Of a stretch of DNA of 64,000 nt, positions 49,735-57,787 are shown piece by piece. Made by a program: the position numbers and the translations under genes. Every line of letters starts with the position of its first letter. The first letter of the stretch is position 1. The notes below the pieces were generated by a model. It worked only from the letters and a program-made list of their open reading frames with translations. It made no database searches and was not told the DNA's origin. The stretch is from Clostridia bacterium (GTDB lineage: Bacteria > Bacillota > Clostridia > Oscillospirales > Acutalibacteraceae), in assembly GCA_900771085.1 (NCBI GenBank), contig CAAGMR010000018.1, positions 1 through 64,000 of the forward strand. The letters are read 5' to 3'.

Positions 49735-50487
49735 ATGACAGATTTGCATTGTCATCTGCTCCCCGGAATAGATGACGGTTCCAAAGATGTTTCCATGTCT
49801 TTGGAACTTCTGCGTATAGAAAAGCGACAGCGTGTCGACAGGATAGTATTCACAAGTCACTATTATCCCGATGACATTTATCTGGAAAAGTACATTGAGA
49901 ATCGAAACAGAGCATATGATGACCTTATGTCTCAGCCGTTCAACAAGAGCCTTTTTCAGTTCAGCCTTGGCGCAGAAGTGAAGTTCAGTCCCATACTTGC
50001 TCAGCAGGATTTAAGACAGTTGACCTTTACCGGTACAGACTACATGCTGATGGAATTTGATTTTTATAATCGTCCAGCATTTTTAGAGGAAGTATTCGAC
50101 GAAATAAAGGCGCAGGGAATTACCCCCGTTATTGCGCACGTAGAGAGATACGAGTGGCTTTCAGATTATACCGAGCTCTACGACTGGGTTAAAAACAGAG
50201 GCTTTGTTATTCAGGCCAATTCCGGAGCACTCCTGCATGATCGCGAAACAAGAAATGAGATTTTACAGCTCATGGAGTGGAATCTGATTCATGTCATTTC
50301 AACAGATGCTCACAATACTACCAAAAGAACGCCTAATCTCCTTGAAGGTATGAAGGTGATAACCGAGTATCTCGGAGAAGAAAAGGCGACTGAAATAATG
50401 CGTAATGGCAACGCAGTTTTTAAAGGTTTACGCCCCGTTTCGGATGAACCATATTGTCCGAAGAAAAAAAGAAAAGGCTGGGTGTAA
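49735..50487 (+). CDS. PHP-type tyrosine-protein phosphatase (CpsB/YwqE family)
   Basis: 250 residues, from ATG 49735 after GAGGTG. PHP metal motifs DLHCHLLPGIDDGS, HVERYEW and STDAHN are complete, as is the middle GAEVKF. The family removes phosphate from the Tyr cluster of its partner BY-kinase and so controls polysaccharide length and export. The partner with a Tyr-rich tail is directly upstream (17-bp gap). Complete metal motifs here contrast with the damaged P-loop of the kinase homologue. Confidence 0.92.
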   Translation: MTDLHCHLLPGIDDGSKDVSMSLELLRIEKRQRVDRIVFTSHYYPDDIYLEKYIENRNRAYDDLMSQPFNKSLFQFSLGAEVKFSPILAQQDLRQLTFTGTDYMLMEFDFYNRPAFLEEVFDEIKAQGITPVIAHVERYEWLSDYTELYDWVKNRGFVIQANSGALLHDRETRNEILQLMEWNLIHVISTDAHNTTKRTPNLLEGMKVITEYLGEEKATEIMRNGNAVFKGLRPVSDEPYCPKKKRKGWV

Positions 50488-50502
50488 AAACTGGAGGAAA
50501 AG

Positions 50503-51657
50503 ATGCCTAAACAAAAAATTGAAGTTTCTGTGAGACAGGCTCCCAAAAAGCGTAAAAAGCAGAGCCTGTGGAAAACACTGGAAACACATTTTCTTAATAT
50601 TCCAATTAAGTTCCAGCGATTGATTGCAATAATTCTTATTGTTGCATCATTGGGAACCGCTGCAGGCGGTTTTACTCTGGATAAGCTGAACCTTATTCAG
50701 TTCAGCGATGGAAAAAGCGTTGGTACTGAACCAATCAACCCGGAAGACGATGCCGGACTCGTAACAGAGGAGGAACTTGCATCTCTTGACTATGTTGAGT
50801 CATATCCGGGTCTCCCGAACGGAGAGATTTATAAAGATAAAAACGTTGTAAACATCCTGCTTCTCGGAACAGATGAGAGAACGAGATATTTCAACGACAA
50901 CGCCCGCTCCGACACTATGATGGTAGTGTCAGTCAATAAGCAGGCAAATACAATCAAGCTTGTTAGCATTGAACGTGCTACAGGTGTTCCGATTCTTGAA
51001 GGACAGTATAAGGGCCAGTATGACTGGCTTACACACTGCTTCAGATACGGCGGAGAAAGTCTTATCATCAAAGAGATTCAAAGCTGTTTCCTGCTTGACC
51101 TTCAGGGATATATCAGAACAAACATTTATTCATTCATTAAGCTTATAGATGCCGTTGGCGGTGTTGACGTCGAACTGTCACCTGCCGAGGTTGATTACAT
51201 CAACAACTGGTACAACTACGAATATGCAAGGTACCATGTTGATGAAATGGGTATCAGAACAAAGCTTCAGTGGGTAAATGTCGGCTGGAACCACCTTATG
51301 GGACCTACAGCTATGCTCTATGCCCGTTGCAGACAGATCGACAACGACTTCGGCAGAATGAGCAGACAGAGAATAGTAATCGAATCTGCATTCAGTCAGA
51401 TTAAGAATCTCAGCATACCGGAGCTTAACAACCTCCTTAACACAATGCTTCCGCTGGTTCAGAGCAATCTCACAAAGAGCCAGATGGCCAGCCTTATGCT
51501 TGAGGTTCCATCTTTCAAGAATGCAAGTTTTGACACTATGGTTCTTCCTGAAAAGGGTACTTACGGAAGAATGATAGGCATGGAGGGAAGAAGCCTCTTT
51601 GCACCGGATTTCGAAAAGAATGTAGCGGATTTGAAAGAATTCCTTTATTCTTATTAA
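50503..51657 (+). CDS. LytR-CpsA-Psr (LCP) family protein
   Basis: 384 residues from ATG 50503 with GGAGGAAAAG. A basic cytoplasmic start is followed by one membrane helix at about 45-65, then the extracellular LCP domain: NILLLGTDER, NARSDTMMVVSV, YARCRQIDNDFGRMSRQR. These enzymes transfer undecaprenyl-linked glycopolymers onto peptidoglycan. The segment usually read as S[IV]PRD is SIERAT here, so the Asp of that motif is Ala. It is the fourth gene of the EPS set and probably attaches its product to the wall. Confidence 0.92.
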   Translation: MPKQKIEVSVRQAPKKRKKQSLWKTLETHFLNIPIKFQRLIAIILIVASLGTAAGGFTLDKLNLIQFSDGKSVGTEPINPEDDAGLVTEEELASLDYVESYPGLPNGEIYKDKNVVNILLLGTDERTRYFNDNARSDTMMVVSVNKQANTIKLVSIERATGVPILEGQYKGQYDWLTHCFRYGGESLIIKEIQSCFLLDLQGYIRTNIYSFIKLIDAVGGVDVELSPAEVDYINNWYNYEYARYHVDEMGIRTKLQWVNVGWNHLMGPTAMLYARCRQIDNDFGRMSRQRIVIESAFSQIKNLSIPELNNLLNTMLPLVQSNLTKSQMASLMLEVPSFKNASFDTMVLPEKGTYGRMIGMEGRSLFAPDFEKNVADLKEFLYSY

Positions 51658-51695
51658 TATAGGCAACATAAACCTCTATTTTTCAGGTGATTTCT

Positions 51696-53522
51696 ATGTC
51701 CATTTTTAACGTAATTTCACTTGCCGGAGGCCTTGCTCTTTTCCTGTATGGTATGAATGTATTATCATCGGGTCTTGAAAGAATGGCCGGTGGCAAACTT
51801 CAAAAGATTCTTCGAAAGATAACTTCAAACCGTTTCAAAGGTCTTTTACTTGGCGCACTTGTTACAGCGGCAATTCAGAGTTCCGCTGCAACAACCGTAA
51901 TGCTGGTTGGTCTTGTAAACTCCGGTGTAATGGAACTTACAAACGCTATCAGCGTTATCATGGGTTCCAACATTGGTACAACAATTACAGCATGGATTCT
52001 TTCCCTGAGCGGAATCAGCAGTGAATCTTTCTTCATGCAGATGCTCAAGCCAAAGAACTTCTCTGCAATATTTGCTCTTGTGGGCGCACTGCTCATAATG
52101 TTCTCCAAGAAGCAGAAACGCAAAGATATCGGAGCTATTCTTGTAGGCTTTGCAGTTCTTATGTTTGGTATGGTAATGATGAGTGATGCTGTTTCGCCAC
52201 TCGGTGACGATCCTCGCTTTACATCCATCCTCACAAGATTCAGCAATCCAGTTCTTGGCGTATTTGTCGGTTTTGCAGTTACAGCTCTTCTTCAGAGCTC
52301 ATCAGTATCAGTAGGTATCCTTCAGGCTCTTTCACTCACAGGTGTACTTACATATGGTGCTGTTATTCCGATTATCATGGGTCAGAACATCGGTGCCTGT
52401 GTAGCTACAATTCTTGCAGCTATCGGAACAAACAAGAACGCAAAGCGAGTAGCATGTGTTCACGTTTCATTCAATATCATAGGCACAGTATTGTTCCTGG
52501 CACTCTGGCTCATCCTTGATGGCATATTTGACTTCCCACTCAAAGATGAACTCGTTATGCCACACAACATTGCTATTATTCATTCAATATTCAATGTTGC
52601 TTCTACAGTTATTCTTCTTCCATTCGTTAAACAGCTTGCAAGTCTTGCCAAGTTCATCATTCGCGATGGTTCAAGAAAGAATGCACTCCTTGATGAAAAC
52701 CTTCTCAGAATTCCTGCTTTCGCAGTTGCTCGTGCAGAAGAAGTTACAGGAGAAATGGGAACAATCGCTCAGGATGGCGTAAGACTGGCTATTGCCAATA
52801 TGGCTGGCTATAACGAGTCAACCGTTGAACGTGTTGTTGAATACGAAGACAAGACAGACAAGTACGAAGATGAACTTGAAATGTACATTAATACCATCTC
52901 TGCCGAAGAACTGTCAGTTAAAGATGAACGTACAATCTCAAAACTTCTTCGAGTTATTCCTGAATGGGAACGTATTGGTGACCACGGTGAACTTCTCACT
53001 AACGTATCACGTGAAATGGCCGATAAGGATATTCACTTCTCAGCTCAGGCAACAAGTGAACTTAATGTTCTTTACAAGGCCGTTGATGATATCCTTGACA
53101 GAACAGTAACTGCCTTTATCAATAATGATGTTGAACTTGCTAAAACCATTGAGCCTCTCGACACAGTTATTGATAAGCTCGTTTCCAAGATTAAGGATCA
53201 TCAGGTAACTCGTCTTAGAAAGAAGGTTGCTTCCGCAGAACTTGGATTTGTAATGCGCGAACTTCTTACCAACCTTCAGCGAGTATCCGGTCATTGCTCC
53301 AATATTGCCATTGCAATTGTTGAGGGACATACCGGTGAGTACAACCGCCATAGTTATCTCGGTGAAGTCAAGTTCGGTGAGGACACATCAGACTATGAAC
53401 TTCAGTACAGAGCATTCAAGGAACAGTATTCTATTTCTTCAGATGCACTTTCAATAAGTAAAGATGCTACTGAAGAATCAGAAGAAACAGAAGATACGGA
53501 AGAAATACCTGTAACAGAATAA
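51696..53522 (+). CDS. Na/Pi cotransporter family protein with PhoU-like tail
   Basis: 608 residues from ATG 51696 behind AGGTGA. Two inverted Na_Pi_cotrans repeats each hold the QSS motif (ALVTAAIQSSAATTVM near 57; FAVTALLQSSSVSVG near 200) with GSNIGTT and GQNIGAC. From about residue 340 a helical PhoU-like region follows, and the C-terminus is a low-complexity acidic tail (ESEETEDTEE). The family moves phosphate with sodium; the PhoU part may regulate it. It is co-directional with, and 38 bp after, the LCP gene, and ends at a terminator. Confidence 0.92.
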   Translation: MSIFNVISLAGGLALFLYGMNVLSSGLERMAGGKLQKILRKITSNRFKGLLLGALVTAAIQSSAATTVMLVGLVNSGVMELTNAISVIMGSNIGTTITAWILSLSGISSESFFMQMLKPKNFSAIFALVGALLIMFSKKQKRKDIGAILVGFAVLMFGMVMMSDAVSPLGDDPRFTSILTRFSNPVLGVFVGFAVTALLQSSSVSVGILQALSLTGVLTYGAVIPIIMGQNIGACVATILAAIGTNKNAKRVACVHVSFNIIGTVLFLALWLILDGIFDFPLKDELVMPHNIAIIHSIFNVASTVILLPFVKQLASLAKFIIRDGSRKNALLDENLLRIPAFAVARAEEVTGEMGTIAQDGVRLAIANMAGYNESTVERVVEYEDKTDKYEDELEMYINTISAEELSVKDERTISKLLRVIPEWERIGDHGELLTNVSREMADKDIHFSAQATSELNVLYKAVDDILDRTVTAFINNDVELAKTIEPLDTVIDKLVSKIKDHQVTRLRKKVASAELGFVMRELLTNLQRVSGHCSNIAIAIVEGHTGEYNRHSYLGEVKFGEDTSDYELQYRAFKEQYSISSDALSISKDATEESEETEDTEEIPVTE

Positions 53523-53526
53523 ATAA

Positions 53527-53559
53527 AACGCCCCGAGGATATTTCTCGGGGCGTTTTTT
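53527..53559 (+). terminator. Terminator after the Na/Pi gene
   Basis: Stem AACGCCCCGAG / CTCGGGGCGTT and a T run. Confidence 0.9.
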
Positions 53560-53560
53560 G

Positions 53561-53590
53561 TTGATTTCCTGTACATGTATATTGTAAAAT
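53561..53590 (+). promoter_or_regulatory. Putative promoter of the DUF362 gene
   Basis: TTGATT at 53561-53566, 18-bp spacer, TAAAAT at 53585-53590. Confidence 0.5.
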
Positions 53591-53640
53591 GAAACAGGCA
53601 AATACATTTTGAGAGAATTGATCTCAGAAAGGTGAATATT

Positions 53641-55347
53641 ATGGGTAACAGCTATGTAATTATCAAAGATGCTCCAAAGATGGACTATCTTAAGGATTTC
53701 GTTTCTCTTCCTGAGAACTACGGAACATGGGAGTATTTTAACCGCGAAGACATCAAGGCAATCAGAAACACAGTTTTTGAGGCTCTTGACGATCTCGATG
53801 CAAAAGTAAACTTTACTGAAGAAATCAAAAAGTACAAGGAAGTTCTTATTAAGCCTAACCTTGTATTTGTTTACCACAACGTATCTCTTGATGAACCGGA
53901 CTATCCGGAAAGCACAGACCCTCGTGTATTCGAGGCTGTTATTGCTTATCTCAAGAAGTATACAAACAATATCACTATTGTTGAGTCTGCAGGTAAGCCA
54001 TATCCTACAAAGACTGCTTTCAAGGCTGCAGGATATGACCGTATTGCAAAGTACTACAACACCGGTCTCGTTGCTCTTGAGACTCAGCCTGTAAGACATT
54101 TCTATCTTCCACAGGCAGAAGTAATGAATGAAGTTTATCTTCCTGAAATCCTGGGCCGCGTTGTTGATGGAGATGCATATTACATTTCTGTTCCAAAGAT
54201 GAAGACCAACCTTTATACAGGCGTTACTCTTGGCTTCAAGAATGCAATGGGTACAATCCCATATTTCCTTCGTGAGCGTAACCATACTCATGATATCGAC
54301 AAGAAGCTCGCTGACCTTCTTTATCTCTTCAAGCCAAACCTTACAGTAATTGATGGTATTATCGGCGGCGAGGGTAACACACCTGCTCCTGTTGACCCTG
54401 TAAAGGTAGGCAAGATTGTTGTTTCAAACCAGTCTGTTGAAGCAGACCGCATTACAACATATATGATGGGCTTTGACCCTGCTGAGAACAAGCTTCTCAT
54501 CGAAGCTTCCAAGAGAAACTTCGGCGATGCTGATGTTCAGATTATCGGTGATACTTCTGTAACACCATTCCGTCCTGCAGTTGCAAGTCTTCTTGATGAC
54601 AAGACTCATGAGGAATATCCAAACCTTATGGCTGTTGTAGGACATACTCTTCCGGGTGCACCAAAGATTACAGATCCTAATGCTGTAACACCTGAAATTG
54701 CTCTTCAGATTGAGCAGGCTTGTACAGGCGGATGTCTCGCTTCTGTTAAGTTCGGTATGGAATTCTTCCGTTACAAGAAGTCAATGAAGCCTGAAAAGCT
54801 TAATGTCTGCGTAATTGAAGGACCTGGTATCCCAATCAATGGCACACGTTACTGGTTCGACCGTGACGGTAAGCCATACACAAAGGATGACCTTGCAAAG
54901 ATTGACAAGAAAAAGTATGGCATGGGTAACTGTACTCTCAAGGAAGTTGACGATATCTGCTTCTGGAAGGCTACAGGCTGCACAGATCCTGCGAAGAATG
55001 CTTCTCTTATCTGCATGGCAGGCGGTACTCTCGTTCCAATCGTTAACCCTGCAAACCCATGGCTCATGCATACCGGCTTCAGCCTTCTCGGCGTAATCGG
55101 TCAGAGAGTTGGCCACATTGTTCAGGGCGACTATGTAGACTCACCAAAGATTTCTCATGATGACCACGTTTGGGATCTTCCAAAGAGCCTCACACCTGCT
55201 GATCTTGAGAAAAATTACGTTGAAGCTCCAATGCCAAAAATGAGCCTCATGGATAAGGCTGAACAGTCTGTAAAGCAGCTTTATCTTGTTCTTTGCGCTC
55301 TTCCGCTAAAGCTCAACACAGACTATACAAACGGTCTTAACAAGTAA
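53641..55347 (+). CDS. DUF362 domain-containing protein
   Basis: 568 residues from ATG 53641 after AAAGGTGA. The DUF362 core (about 70-300) has VLIKPNLVF, VESAGKPYPTK, DGDAYYISVPKMKTNLYTGVTLGFKNAMG and VIDGIIGGEGNTPA. About 250 further residues follow, with scattered Cys (ACTGGC, ATGCTDPA) but no ferredoxin CxxCxxC motif, unlike many DUF362-ferredoxin proteins. Function unproven; the family is common in anaerobes. It is strongly expressed by codon look and has its own promoter and terminator, directly before the bifurcating oxidoreductase genes. A functional link is possible but only positional. Confidence 0.85.
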   Translation: MGNSYVIIKDAPKMDYLKDFVSLPENYGTWEYFNREDIKAIRNTVFEALDDLDAKVNFTEEIKKYKEVLIKPNLVFVYHNVSLDEPDYPESTDPRVFEAVIAYLKKYTNNITIVESAGKPYPTKTAFKAAGYDRIAKYYNTGLVALETQPVRHFYLPQAEVMNEVYLPEILGRVVDGDAYYISVPKMKTNLYTGVTLGFKNAMGTIPYFLRERNHTHDIDKKLADLLYLFKPNLTVIDGIIGGEGNTPAPVDPVKVGKIVVSNQSVEADRITTYMMGFDPAENKLLIEASKRNFGDADVQIIGDTSVTPFRPAVASLLDDKTHEEYPNLMAVVGHTLPGAPKITDPNAVTPEIALQIEQACTGGCLASVKFGMEFFRYKKSMKPEKLNVCVIEGPGIPINGTRYWFDRDGKPYTKDDLAKIDKKKYGMGNCTLKEVDDICFWKATGCTDPAKNASLICMAGGTLVPIVNPANPWLMHTGFSLLGVIGQRVGHIVQGDYVDSPKISHDDHVWDLPKSLTPADLEKNYVEAPMPKMSLMDKAEQSVKQLYLVLCALPLKLNTDYTNGLNK

Positions 55348-55359
55348 TAAAAATGAACT

Positions 55360-55387
55360 GACCCGAGGATTATCCTCGGGTCTTTTT
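55360..55387 (+). terminator. Terminator after the DUF362 gene
   Basis: Stem GACCCGAGGAT / ATCCTCGGGTC and TTTTT. Confidence 0.88.
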
Positions 55388-55532
55388 GCTTTATTATAAG
55401 AAAGTGAAATGGTTAGTGCTTTTCAATAAAAATTAGATAAACATTTCTACCTGGTTGATATGTGTGATAACCGCTACTTCGTGTTAGAATAATGGGTAAT
55501 GACAAAAATAAAACATCAGAGGAGGATTTATT

Positions 55533-56018
55533 GTGGCAGAAACAGTAATGTCAGATTTGACTTTGATTGACCCTGTACTCGATGAGTACGAAGGTGTTAA
55601 GGGAAGTCTTATCGCAATTCTTCAAAAAGCACAGGAAATTTACGGATATCTCCCTGAAGATGTTATCGGTTACATCTCTGAGAGAACCGGAATTGCGCCT
55701 GCAAGAATTTTTGGCGTAGCAACATTCTATGCTCAGTTCAGACTTAAACCTGTTGGAAAGTACCTTATTATGCTTTGCCAGGGAACAGCATGTCATGTTA
55801 ATGGCTCTGAACTTATTTCATCTGCTATTACAGATGAACTTGGTATAGAAGATGGAGACACAACAGAGGACGGACTTTTCTCTCTCAAACACGTTGCATG
55901 TCTTGGATGCTGCAGCCTTTCACCTGTAATGATGATCAACGATCAGACTTACAGTACACTTACTCCTGACAAAACCAAGAAGGTTTTAAGAGAACTTGCA
56001 GGAGGTGAAGACGCATGA
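55533..56018 (+). CDS. NuoE-family [2Fe-2S] subunit of an NADH-dependent bifurcating oxidoreductase
   Basis: 161 residues from GTG 55533, seven bases after GAGGAGGA. It has the thioredoxin-like ferredoxin fold of NuoE/HydC, with four cluster Cys in CQGTACH and CLGCC and the helix motif FGVATFYAQF. In soluble complexes this subunit docks on the NuoF-like flavoprotein. It overlaps the next gene by 4 bases (ATGA). The set of three genes lacks every membrane subunit of complex I, so a soluble HydABC- or Stn-type enzyme is implied. No clear promoter was chosen in the 145-bp gap upstream. Confidence 0.9.
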   Translation: MAETVMSDLTLIDPVLDEYEGVKGSLIAILQKAQEIYGYLPEDVIGYISERTGIAPARIFGVATFYAQFRLKPVGKYLIMLCQGTACHVNGSELISSAITDELGIEDGDTTEDGLFSLKHVACLGCCSLSPVMMINDQTYSTLTPDKTKKVLRELAGGEDA

Positions 56019-57775
56019 GAATTATAGTTGGCGAAGGCAGCTGCGGTATCGCAGCAGGTGCTGCATCTGTATATGATGCTCTTGCAAAAAAACTTGAAGC
56101 AGCCAATCCGACCGGTGCCGAACTCGGCATTACCGGTTGTATCGGTATGTGTTATCTTGAGCCTATCGTAGACATCTATGATGACGAAGGCGAACTTCAC
56201 AGACTTGTTTCCTTAAAGGAATCAGACGCAGATATCATTTATGAAGCAGTCTGCAAGAACGATTTATCTCTTCTTGAGTCTATTGGCATCAAGCCTGAAG
56301 ATGAGGAATTCCTTTCAAAGCAGACTCGTGTAGCTCTTCGTGACTGCGGTCTCATTGATCCTACAAACATTGATGATTATGTTTCTCACAATGGTTATGA
56401 GGCTATTAAAAAGATCCTGACAACAGGAATGACTCCAGACGATGTTATTGAACAGATTGATATTTCCGGACTTAAAGGACGCGGCGGTGCAGGTTTCTCA
56501 ACCGCATTCAAGTGGAGAGCAGCGAAGGCGTCGGCCGGAGATGAGAAATATATCATTTGTAATGCCGATGAAGGTGATCCCGGTGCATTTATGGACCGTG
56601 CGGTAATCGAATCTGACCCACACACCCTCATTGAAGGTATGCTTGTTGGTGCTTATGCAATCGGAGCAAAGACAGGTATTGTTTACGTTAGAGCAGAGTA
56701 TCCTCTTGCCATCGTAAGACTTCAGAAGGCTATCGACGATGCAACCGAGAGAGGTTACCTCGGAGATAACATTATGGGTTCCGATTTCAGCTGCCGACTT
56801 CGCATAAAGGCCGGAGCCGGAGCGTTCGTATGCGGTGAGGAAACCGCACTTATCGAATCCCTTGAAGGTGAGCGAGGAATGCCTCGCTTAAAGCCACCTT
56901 TCCCTGCACAGGAAGGTTACTGGCATAAACCATCCAACATTAACAATGTTGAAACCTATGCCAACGTTCCATGGATTATCAACAATGGCGGTGAAGCTTT
57001 TGCCGCAATGGGAACAGAGGATTCAAAGGGTACAAAGGTATTCGCTCTTACAGGTAAGATTGCACGTGGCGGTCTTGTTGAAATCCCAATGGGTAAGACT
57101 CTTCGTGACGTAATATTTGACATCGGCGGCGGAATCCGTGGCGGTGCTCAGTTTAAGGCAGTTCAGCTTGGCGGACCATCCGGCGGATGTGTTCCTGCAG
57201 AACTTCTCGATACCATCATCGACTACAAGGCTCTTGGCGCAACAGGCGCAATCATGGGCTCAGGCGGAATGGTAGTAATGGATGAATCAACCTGCATGGT
57301 TAACATGGCAAAATTCTTCCTCGACTTTACTGCAAAAGAGAGCTGCGGCAAATGTGTTCATTGTCGCATTGGCACAAAGCGCATGCTTGAAATCCTTGAC
57401 CGTATTGTTAAAGGCAAGGGCGAAGAAGGCGATGTTGAAAAACTTGAGCAGCTTTGCTATGCCATCAAGGACGGTGCTCTTTGCGGACTTGGACAGACAG
57501 CACCAAACCCTGTTCTTACAACAATCAGATACTTCAGAAATGAATTTGAAGCTCATATTTCCGGACATTCTTGTCCTGCAGGCGAGTGCCGTGATCTTAT
57601 CACTTACTCTATTGACCCTGAAAAATGTAAAGGCTGTTCAGCCTGCGCAAGACAGTGTCCTGCAAATGCAATTTCCGGTGAAATCAAGAATCCGTTTGTT
57701 ATTGATAATGATGCCTGCGTTAAGTGCGGTAACTGTAAGACAGCATGCCGCTTCGATGCAGTAGTAGTAAAGTAA
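56015..57775 (+). CDS. NuoF-family NADH-binding FMN/4Fe-4S flavoprotein subunit with C-terminal 2x[4Fe-4S] domain
   Basis: 586 residues. An N-terminal thioredoxin-like ferredoxin domain (about 1-110) carries GSC and ITGCIGMC cysteines. The NADH/FMN core has GLKGRGGAGF near 160, NADEGDPGAFMDR near 185, a GAGAFVCGEETALI glycine loop near 270, and the [4Fe-4S] site ESCGKCVHC near 440. A C-terminal ferredoxin domain (CKGCSACARQCP and CVKCGNCKTAC, about 535-575) binds two [4Fe-4S] clusters. This is the HydB/HylB/StnB architecture, the NADH-handling and proposed bifurcating flavin site. It overlaps the NuoE-like gene by 4 bases. Confidence 0.93.
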   Translation: MRIIVGEGSCGIAAGAASVYDALAKKLEAANPTGAELGITGCIGMCYLEPIVDIYDDEGELHRLVSLKESDADIIYEAVCKNDLSLLESIGIKPEDEEFLSKQTRVALRDCGLIDPTNIDDYVSHNGYEAIKKILTTGMTPDDVIEQIDISGLKGRGGAGFSTAFKWRAAKASAGDEKYIICNADEGDPGAFMDRAVIESDPHTLIEGMLVGAYAIGAKTGIVYVRAEYPLAIVRLQKAIDDATERGYLGDNIMGSDFSCRLRIKAGAGAFVCGEETALIESLEGERGMPRLKPPFPAQEGYWHKPSNINNVETYANVPWIINNGGEAFAAMGTEDSKGTKVFALTGKIARGGLVEIPMGKTLRDVIFDIGGGIRGGAQFKAVQLGGPSGGCVPAELLDTIIDYKALGATGAIMGSGGMVVMDESTCMVNMAKFFLDFTAKESCGKCVHCRIGTKRMLEILDRIVKGKGEEGDVEKLEQLCYAIKDGALCGLGQTAPNPVLTTIRYFRNEFEAHISGHSCPAGECRDLITYSIDPEKCKGCSACARQCPANAISGEIKNPFVIDNDACVKCGNCKTACRFDAVVVK

Positions 57776-57787
57776 GGAGGTTTTTGC

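Noticed and set aside
53467..54291. Minus-strand frame of 274 codons opposite the DUF362 gene and a terminator
   Set aside because: It runs through an intrinsic terminator and a conserved gene on the other strand; implausible composition.
55440..55500. Rex operator before the oxidoreductase genes (GGTTGATATGTGTGATAACC)
   Set aside because: Only the outer four bases form an inverted repeat; it does not fit the TTGTTAANNNNTTAACAA pattern.
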